45,431 nt of DNA from Streptomyces guryensis (lineage in GTDB: Bacteria > Actinomycetota > Actinomycetes > Streptomycetales > Streptomycetaceae), in NCBI RefSeq assembly GCF_021261325.1, contig NZ_JAJSBI010000045.1, forward strand, positions 1 to 45,431, written 5' to 3'. The translations under genes were made by a program, and so were the position numbers. The notes under the pieces were generated by a model, which saw only the letters and a program-made list of their open reading frames with translations, ran no database searches and was not told where the DNA came from. Positions 17,201-23,400 of the stretch are shown here, one piece after another. Position 1 is the stretch's first letter, and every line of letters starts with the position of its first letter.

Positions 17201-18171
17201 GGCTCGGTGACCCGACGGAGTCGGAGGTCGACCGCAAGGTCGCGCAGAACGTCCCCGCGAGCGTGCCGGGCCGTGGTCTGACGCAGGAGAAGCTGCACTT
17301 CATGACCGCGCTGCCCCGGGTCGACGGCTCCTCGACGACCGAGGACCTCTCCGAGGCGACGTCGATCCTCCTCCGCGGTATCAACGACAACTGGCAGGGC
17401 AACCACGCTCCGGCCGTACGGCTGCTGCCCACCATGCTGTCCTCGGACCGGCTGCCCAAGGGGTTCGAGCACCCGGACCGCGGTGTCGCCATCGGCATCG
17501 ACGAGTCGTCGCTCTCGCCGGTCTTCGTCGACTTCGAGTCGGACCCGTTGTTCATCGTGTTCGGTGAGAGCGAGTCCGGTAAGTCCGCGATGCTGCGGCT
17601 GCTCGTCAAGCAGATCACCGAGCGCTACACGCCGGACCAGGCGAAGATCGTCATGGGTGACTACCGGCGTGCGCACCTGGAGGGTGTGCCCGACTCGCAC
17701 CTGTCGCGGTACTGCGCGTCGGCGCCCGCCCTCACGGAGACGCTGGAGGGCCTGGCCGGTTCGATGCACCGGCGGATGCCGGGCCCGGACGTCACGCCCG
17801 AGCAGCTGCGCAACCGCTCCTGGTACAACAGCCCGGACGCGTTCGTCATCGTCGACGACTACGACCTGGTGGCGACCGGCGTGAACCCGCTGGCCCCGCT
17901 CCTGGAGTACCTGCCGTTCGCCCGTGACGTCGGTCTGCGCATCATCATCGCGCGCTCCTCGGGCGGTGCGAGCCGGTCGCTGTACGAGCCCGTGATGCAG
18001 CGGATGCGCGAGCTCGGCGCCCAGGGTCTGGTGCTCTCCGGCGACCGGGCGGAGGGTGCGCTGCTCGGCAACATCACCGCCTCGCAACTCCCGCCCGGGC
18101 GCGGGTACTTCCACACGCGGCGACGCGGTGGACAGCTGATCCAGACGGGCTGGCTGCCGGCCCGGTTCTGA
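14227..18171 (+). CDS. eccC: Type VII secretion motor ATPase EccC (FtsK/SpoIIIE family)
   Basis: A single-chain EccCa-EccCb type motor, 1314 residues, which powers T7SS and recognises substrate signals. Two membrane spans follow the basic start (MLMNLLPMMGMLGSVGFFF and MRVVGGLMLASTLAMAIA). Three ATPase domains have Walker A motifs at about residues 474 (GATGSGKS), 827 (GGPQSGKS) and 1113 (GESESGKS). Matching Walker B strands are LVIVLDEFSEL, VFLVIDGWATF and FVIVDDYDLV. I chose GTG 14227 (MSVVIIKRPPRIVPP) because AAGGA sits about 11 bases before it but abuts the alternative ATG at 14215. All three P-loops look complete. It ends at a strong hairpin. Confidence 0.95.
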   Translation: MSVVIIKRPPRIVPPVVPDGEVRLETPPEIPREGDESMLMNLLPMMGMLGSVGFFFMPNLPPYMRVVGGLMLASTLAMAIAQFAKSRQGGGAGMAQDRRDYFRYLEQVRKDVHKTAELQRQSQLFQHPDPEQLWAVAADGKRLWERRPTDADFASVRIGRGVQQLNTPLVAPDTAPKEELEPLTAAAMKAFLDAHGSLHDLPVSISLRAFYHVTIAGDTDTVYGNARATLSQLATLHSPEDLMVAVVAHPSAAADWDWIKWLPHSQHPKAKDGAGSSRLLFDDLGELEEALAGQLDDRPRWNRDANPVYDQPHLIVVLDGGTVPPDSELASSEGLQGVTFLEIAPGELEEDLRAGLTAYVKPERMQLFVGHESAYTGKADVLNPEQAESLARQLAPFRVGSAEEGEPLLSNLDFTDLMGIGDAGTVDVSRTWRPRTLHERLRVPIGVGENGEPVMLDLKEASQEGMGPHGLCVGATGSGKSEVLRTLVLGLAVTHSSETLNFILADFKGGATFAGMADMPHTAAVITNLADDLTLVDRMRDSIMGETQRRQELLRSAGNYANLHDYEKARAAGAALEPMASLVIVLDEFSELLTAKPDFIDMFIQIGRIGRSLGVHLLLASQRLEEGKLRGLDTYLSYRIGLRTFSAAESRTAIGVPDAYHLPSIPGSGYLRYDTDTMVRFKAAYVSGPYHGEGPSRVHRSTQLRPALFTAEQVALPPQPVIEEPEPDNRVDDALADTVLDVLVGRMVNQGPPAHQVWLPPLEEAPSLEQLLPQLAVSPERGLTAPEYTALGRLNVPVGLVDKPFEQRRDVLYRDFSGGAGHGLFVGGPQSGKSTLLRSLISSFALTHTPSEVQFYCLDFGGGGLIAMEDLAHVGGVANRLDAEKVRRTVSEVEGILNAREEYFRANNVDSIQTYRQRRAAGQLPDQIWGDVFLVIDGWATFKTDYELLESTVTEIATRGLGFGVHVILTASRYTEVRPALKDMLQNRIELRLGDPTESEVDRKVAQNVPASVPGRGLTQEKLHFMTALPRVDGSSTTEDLSEATSILLRGINDNWQGNHAPAVRLLPTMLSSDRLPKGFEHPDRGVAIGIDESSLSPVFVDFESDPLFIVFGESESGKSAMLRLLVKQITERYTPDQAKIVMGDYRRAHLEGVPDSHLSRYCASAPALTETLEGLAGSMHRRMPGPDVTPEQLRNRSWYNSPDAFVIVDDYDLVATGVNPLAPLLEYLPFARDVGLRIIIARSSGGASRSLYEPVMQRMRELGAQGLVLSGDRAEGALLGNITASQLPPGRGYFHTRRRGGQLIQTGWLPARF

Positions 18172-18189
18172 GCGGCGACTGCTTCGGCG

Positions 18190-18224
18190 CAGGGGGCGGT
18201 ACCCACACGGGTGCCGCCCCCCTG
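18190..18224 (+). terminator. Terminator downstream of eccC
   Basis: GGGGCGGTACCC pairs with GGGTGCCGCCCC (one T-G pair) around an ACAC loop, 20 bases after the eccC stop. It separates eccC from the WXG100-like gene, which would then need its own promoter. Confidence 0.7.
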
Positions 18225-18293
18225 TGTCAGTGGTGACCGCTATGGTGACGTGCGAGAGAGAACGAGTGAAAAGACGAGCCACGGGGGGCAGTT

Positions 18294-18695
18294 GTGCCGT
18301 CGGACTTCATGGACTCCGATCCCAAGGTCCTCAAGACCGAGGGCTTCAACATGTACACGGTCGGCCAGGACTTCTCGAAGGCCGTGAAGGCCTTGCAGGA
18401 CGGACTGACCGCGCTGGAGGGTACGGGAACCCCGCCCTGGGGTGACGACGATATCGGCGAGAAGTTCGGCGTCGCCTACACGGGCCTGCGCGACGGCATG
18501 TACCAGTCGATGGGCAGCCTGGCGGAGCGGCTGGCGGGGATGGGGATCGCCTTCACCAAGATGGGCGTGGCACACGAACAGAACGAGGCCGACCAGCTGG
18601 ACCTGTGGAAGGCGACGACGGCCGAGTACGACGGCCAGGTGAAGGTTCCGCCCGGCGTAGCACAGGGCACGTTCACAAAGGCGCAGAACACCTGA
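18294..18695 (+). CDS. WXG100-like T7SS partner protein
   Basis: A 133-residue, mostly helical protein starting at GTG 18294 behind GGGGGG. It has the shape of WXG100-like proteins that sit beside actinobacterial polymorphic toxins: helix, a turn with PPWGDDDIGEKFGVAY, then LRDGMYQSMGSLAERLAGMG. The canonical Trp-x-Gly turn is replaced by Trp-(x5)-Gly. It aligns well with the protein at 31901-32227 (both have W, D-x-G, F, Y, RDG, SM, SL, RL in register). It probably forms a hetero-oligomer with the CpnT-like N-terminus of the giant protein at 20453 for export by EccC. That pairing is inference from position. Confidence 0.8.
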   Translation: MPSDFMDSDPKVLKTEGFNMYTVGQDFSKAVKALQDGLTALEGTGTPPWGDDDIGEKFGVAYTGLRDGMYQSMGSLAERLAGMGIAFTKMGVAHEQNEADQLDLWKATTAEYDGQVKVPPGVAQGTFTKAQNT

Positions 18696-18792
18696 TCCTC
18701 ATCGGATCCGCGGCAGCCGGCGGCATGGGCCGCTCCTGCGCAAGTAGGGTGAGTCGAGTTCGTCGTCACATGTCAGGAAGAGGCTCCGCAGC

Positions 18793-19119
18793 ATGACCGA
18801 GGTACGGAACAACGAGATCGAGACTCCGGCCGAGATCAAGGCGCGCAAGGAGCGGGAGCGGGACGAGCTGTACGCCCTCGACATCTCGGGGGTCGAGTGG
18901 CACAGCGCCCCCGGCACCGAGGAGCACGAGGAGCGCGTCGAGATCGCGTACCTGCCCGAGGGCGCGGTGGCCATGCGCTCCTCCCTCGACCCCGACACCG
19001 TGCTGCGGTACACCGAGGCGGAGTGGCGGGCGTTCGTACTCGGCGCACGGGACGGGGAGTTCGACCTGGAGCCGGCTCCGCACAACGGCGGGGTGCCGGC
19101 GGAACAGGCCGACCAGTAG
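18793..19119 (+). CDS. DUF397-type protein
   Basis: A 108-residue acidic protein. The region SGVEWHSAP...VEIAYLPEGAVAMRSSLDPDTVLRYTEAEWRAFVLGARDGEFD has the DUF397 plan: a W-containing first strand, VEVA-like second strand, the xxRDSxDP-like turn, and L-x-(F/Y)-T-xx-EW-xx-F. DUF397 proteins in Streptomyces usually pair with helix-turn-helix regulators of the BldB/WhiJ type. No such regulator is adjacent here, which is unusual, and there is a 40-residue N-terminal extension. The start ATG 18793 has GAGG 9 bases upstream. Confidence 0.75.
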   Translation: MTEVRNNEIETPAEIKARKERERDELYALDISGVEWHSAPGTEEHEERVEIAYLPEGAVAMRSSLDPDTVLRYTEAEWRAFVLGARDGEFDLEPAPHNGGVPAEQADQ

Positions 19120-19207
19120 CCGACCCGCACCGGCCGGGACGGCCATCGCTCCGTACCGCGGGCAGCGCCGGCGCTCGGACAGCGTTGAGCAGGTGACGAG
19201 CCAGTGG

Positions 19208-19642
19208 TCAGTACAGCGAGAATCCGCCGCTGTGCCGCCCCTGGCTCTTCTTCCCGGACTGCGCGGACTGGTCCTCGGACCTCCTCGGCTCGGACTGCCC
19301 CGAAGGCGAAGAGGGGTCACCGCCGGTCAGCGGCTCACCATGCCTGACCTGGTCGCGCTCCTCCTCGGAGAGGGACTCCCACTGGCCGCGCAGGGAGGCC
19401 ATGCCGCCGCCCAGGGCACGCGCCACCCCGGGGTCGTCCAGGGCGTCGCGGAGCGGGAGCCGGCCGGAGAGCAGCTTCTTCGCCGCGTCCTGCAGGTCCT
19501 TGCCGACGCCGTCGTTCTCGGACAGCCCCCGCAGGGCGGAGTTCAGAGAGCGAATCTGCTCCGGTTCGAGTGCCTCGTCCAGCACACCGCGCTCCGGCGA
19601 ATCGCCCTGCGGGTTCGGTGAGTTCTCGGGTCGCCTGGTCAT
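19208..19642 (-). CDS. Small T7SS-island protein with SGR-DP helical domain
   Basis: A 144-residue soluble protein, MTRRPENSPNPQGD..., starting at ATG 19642 with GAGGAGA 6 bases upstream; earlier in-frame starts lack this site. A helical core at about residues 25-95 carries DAAKKLLSGRLPLRDALDDP followed by RGQWESLSEEERD; the tail is Ser/Gln/Gly-rich. The core resembles the protein at 30292-30681 (shared L-SGR, KDA/RDA, DP spacing). Both lie next to CpnT-like genes. Function unknown; a chaperone or assembly role in T7SS export is only a guess. It converges with the DUF397 gene across an 88-base gap. Confidence 0.75.
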   Translation of the reverse strand: MTRRPENSPNPQGDSPERGVLDEALEPEQIRSLNSALRGLSENDGVGKDLQDAAKKLLSGRLPLRDALDDPGVARALGGGMASLRGQWESLSEEERDQVRHGEPLTGGDPSSPSGQSEPRRSEDQSAQSGKKSQGRHSGGFSLY

Positions 19643-19782
19643 GCCGTGTCTCCTCGCTGCCCTCGTCTCTCGGACATCCGAAGTATCTCCCGTCACGTGC
19701 GGAGGATAGTCTGCGCCGGTCAACCTCTTGTTGATCTTTGTTTCGTGCACTCAAACGCATCCAGCCACGGGGTCCACCAGGC

Positions 19783-20283
19783 ATGTCCACGCCTCCTCCG
19801 CAGTACCCGAACCAGCAGCCGTACGGGCAGCCGCAGCAGCCGTACGGATACCCGCAGCAGCCGCAGGCCCCGTACGGGTATCCGCAGCAGCCACAGCCGC
19901 CCCAGCGAGGCCCTCAACGCCCGCCGCAGGGCGGGCCGTTGCGGGTGGTGAAGGCCGTCGCCATGGTCGTCGTGCTCTTCGGCGGCGTGGGCTACTACGT
20001 CTGGGACTACAACACCAGCCCGACGGGCGGCAAGGCGAGGGCGGAGGCTTCGGCGTCCGCGTCCGCCGCGGCTCACGACCCCGAGATCGGCGACTGCGTC
20101 AAGGTCAAGGACCCCAAGGGCGAACCGGTGACGACGGTCGTCGACTGCAACTCCCCCGAGGCCGAGTACAAGTTGGGCGAGATGGTCCCTGGCGCGAACA
20201 TGGAGTGCGGGTCCAGGTACGACTACGGCATCCAGTACCACCGCAGGACGAGCGGCTACACGTTGTGCTTCACCAAGGTCTGA
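19783..20283 (+). CDS. LppU/SCO3897-like membrane-anchored protein
   Basis: A 166-residue protein. The N-terminus is a tandem Pro/Gln/Tyr repeat (YGQPQQPYGYPQQPQAPYGY), then one membrane span (VVKAVAMVVVLFGGVGYYVW, about 68-87). The exported domain contains EIGDCVKVKDPKGEPVTTVV, CNSPEAEYKLGEMVPG and a C-terminal CFTKV, with four Cys likely in two disulfides. This matches the LppU/SCO3897 type of actinobacterial exported proteins, as I recall it. I took ATG 19783 (MSTPPPQYPN); the frame is open 15 codons upstream. It precedes the giant toxin gene on the same strand. Confidence 0.75.
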   Translation: MSTPPPQYPNQQPYGQPQQPYGYPQQPQAPYGYPQQPQPPQRGPQRPPQGGPLRVVKAVAMVVVLFGGVGYYVWDYNTSPTGGKARAEASASASAAAHDPEIGDCVKVKDPKGEPVTTVVDCNSPEAEYKLGEMVPGANMECGSRYDYGIQYHRRTSGYTLCFTKV

Positions 20284-20452
20284 GCTGAGCCGTGCTCCGG
20301 CGCAGGACCTGCAACGGTTTTGTGACAGCAACACCCTGAAGTTGCGGGCGGGTGAGTCCGTAAACTTTGCGAACGGCTGTACTTCTGTGTGACATCCCTT
20401 GACCGATGAGGGAGTTGTACGGCCGTGTTGTCTGACGGGGGTGCTTTCTGCT
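20284..20452 (+). promoter_or_regulatory. Upstream region of the giant toxin gene
   Basis: 169 bases with locally lower G+C (GTAAACTTTGCGAACGG). A weak TTGCGA-17-TGACAT promoter-like pair is visible at about 20367-20395, but the -10 fits poorly. GGGGGTG at 20437-20443 is the likely ribosome site for the GTG at 20453. Confidence 0.3.
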
Positions 20453-23400
20453 GTGTCGATGATGTTGCCGGACGAGCTCGAGTGGGTTCTCGAGATGCTC
20501 GGCTACCGCTGGCCGACGGCGGACGAGGACAAGCTCAAGGACTCGGCCAAGCTGTGGCGGAAGTTCGGCGACGACGTCATCGAACTGCACACCACGGCGA
20601 ACCTGAGCGCCGGCCAGGTGGTCGCGCACAACGCCGGCGACTCGATCGACGCGTTCAGCAAGACGTACCGCAAGTTCGACAGCGGAGGCGGCGACGGCTA
20701 CCTGGGCAACGCCGCCCAGGCCGCCTACCTCATCGCGAACGTGATGGAGGCCTGCGCCTACATCGTGGAGCTCGCGAAGTGGGCGGTGATCGCCCAGCTG
20801 ATCGCTCTGGCCATCGAGATCGCCGCGGCCCAGGCCGCGGCGCCCTTCACCTTCGGCCTCTCCGAGGTCGGCGCACTGGGGGCCACCCAGGTCACCCGGC
20901 TGATCGTGCGCCGCCTCCTCGACGAGCTCAAAGAGGCGCTGCTCAACGCGGTCGTCGAGGCGATGAAGGAGCCCGCGATCTCGATGATCGAGGCGATCAT
21001 CACCGACCTGATCCGCCAGACCGTGAACGTCGGCTTCGGCGCCCAGGAGGGCTACGACCTCGGCGCGACCGTCAAGGCCGGCGCCGACGGCGCCTGGGAC
21101 GCCATCAAGCAGACCCCGCAGACCCTCGCCGAGGGCGTCCGCGACAGCCTGGGAGAGAAGGCCGGGCACCGGGCCCACCATGCCGTCGACAGCCGGATCG
21201 ACGGGCACGGCGGGGGGTCCGAGGGCGGGCACGGGGACGGGGACTCGCACTCGTCCGACGGTGACGGTGACTCCAACTCGTCCGGTGGCGACGGGAGTTC
21301 GAGCTCTTCGAATGGAGACCGGGACTCCAACTCGTCGGACAGTGAGGGCGGTTCGAACTCGTCCTCCGACTCGTCCTCGTCCGGCTCCCACTCCAACGGC
21401 TCCGACTCCAACGGCTCCGACTCGTCGGGATCTGACTCCTCGACGTCGACGCGTTCGGGCCACGACGTGGGCACGAACATCGGTGGCGGGATTTCCGCCG
21501 ACACCGGCGGCAACAGCATCGGCGGGCTGGATCTGGGAGCGGGGCCGGGATCCGACTCGGAGGCCGGGTCCGACTCCGGAGCACCTGGGCCGACGCTCTC
21601 CCACTCGGGTCCGACGCTGTCCGACTTCGACGATCCCTCACCGAGTGGAGCGTCGTCGGGCGGCTCGGACTCCGGGGGTGCGTCCGACGGTCCGAGTGCC
21701 TCCGGGCCGTCCCACTCCGGCGGCGGTTCCTCCGTGTCGGGCCTCGCGTCGCCGACCGTGCATTCCGTGTCGGCCTCCGCGTCGTCAGGGGGAACGTCTC
21801 CGTCGCCATCGCCGGGCGGTCACGGCGGGATCAGCACCAACATCGACAGCCTGGCCGCCACCGCCCCCACTCACACCAACGCGGCGCCCACGGCTGCTCC
21901 GACGACCAGTGACCCTTCCTCCAACGGTGCGGGCGGAGGCCGCGCGGACGGCGGCTCCGGCATACCGGCTTCGCCCCTCGCGCCTGCTGCAGCGGGAGGG
22001 GTCGGCGGCGGCTCGCAGCACGGCGCTGCGACCGGCAGCAGCACGCCGTCCGGCACGAGCCCGAGCAGCCCTGCACCCAACTCCGGTACGGCGAAGCCCA
22101 CTTCGGTCACAAGCTCCGGTACGACCGCGTCGGCATCGGCGTCATCGACGACGGACGGCCGCGTCGGCGGTGGTGCGGGTCTTCGTGTCTCCGGTACGGG
22201 GGACGGGCGCATCCCCGGTGCGACGGACGGCCGCGCTCCCGGCACACCGGACGGGCGGACACCGACCCAGCGCACCCCCGGAGGCACGACGCCGGGGGAC
22301 GGTACGACACCGAGGAATACGTCCGGCACCACGCCGAGGGACGGCACCACGCCTCGCAACACCACTGACACCAGGCCGGGCGACGGCACCACGCCCCGCA
22401 CCACCCCCGGCACCAGGCCGGGCGACGGCACCACGCCCCGCACCACCCCCGGCACCAGGCCGGGCGACGGCACCACGCCCCGCACCACCCCGGACCCGAC
22501 CGGCAGCACCCGTACCAACACCCCGGACCCGACCGGCAGCACCCGTACCAACACCCCGGACCCGACCGGCAGCACTCGCGCCAACACCCCGGGCCAGAAC
22601 TCGAACACGAGCGCCGCGAATCAGAACCCGGCCCAGTCGTCGTCCCCCAGGACCACCTCGCCCTCCAGCAGCACCTCCACGACGACGCCCTCCACCTCGA
22701 CCGGCTCCGGTTCGGATCGCACCTCGGCGCCGGGCAACGGCACGTCGGACTCGTCGACGCCGAGTGGCCGTACCTCCGACTCATCGAGTCGGCCCGGCCC
22801 CGCCAACGCCCCGGGCACTCAGGACGGCGCGTCCGGTGCCTCCGGCTCCCAGAACCGGCAGGGCACCGGTACCGACCCCACGCCCAACAGGCCGCCGCAG
22901 CAGCCTGCGGGCAGCCCGTCCGGCTCCCTGCCGCAGCCGGCCGCTCAGCCCAACAACCCGCAACCACAGCACCAGCAGCTGGTGACGCCGGTCCCGGTCC
23001 ACACCGTCGTACGCACCCCGAGTGCCCCGGCGGCGCCCTCGCACACGGGCCCCGCCACGCCACCGGCACCGGGCTCGCCCCAGGCCGCCCCCGGCAGCCC
23101 CGACCACCAGCAGCATCCGCAGCAGGACAGCCTGGAGGACATCCGCACCGACCTGGACCACCACCCCGGAGGCCTGACGGAGCCCGACCCCGCCGATCAG
23201 CAGGCGCTGGTCGACGCGGTGCCGCACAACGAGGACGGCACCCCGCAGCGCTTTCCCGACCCCTTCGGCTCCTGGTCACAGCTCCAGAACGACGGTGGCA
23301 ACACCGTCCCCGGACGCAGCAACAACTGCGCCGACTGCTCCCGCTCCTTCCTGGAGACCTGGTACGGCAACCCCCAGGTCTCGGCCCCGCGGACCCTGGA

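Noticed and set aside
14206..18282. Open minus-strand frame of about 1358 codons opposite eccC
   Set aside because: It is the mirror of eccC in G+C-rich DNA: Arg/Leu/Gly-rich, no motifs, and no ribosome site.
22369..22591. CRISPR-like regular repeats
   Set aside because: Units are directly adjacent, without spacers, and encode in-frame peptide repeats.
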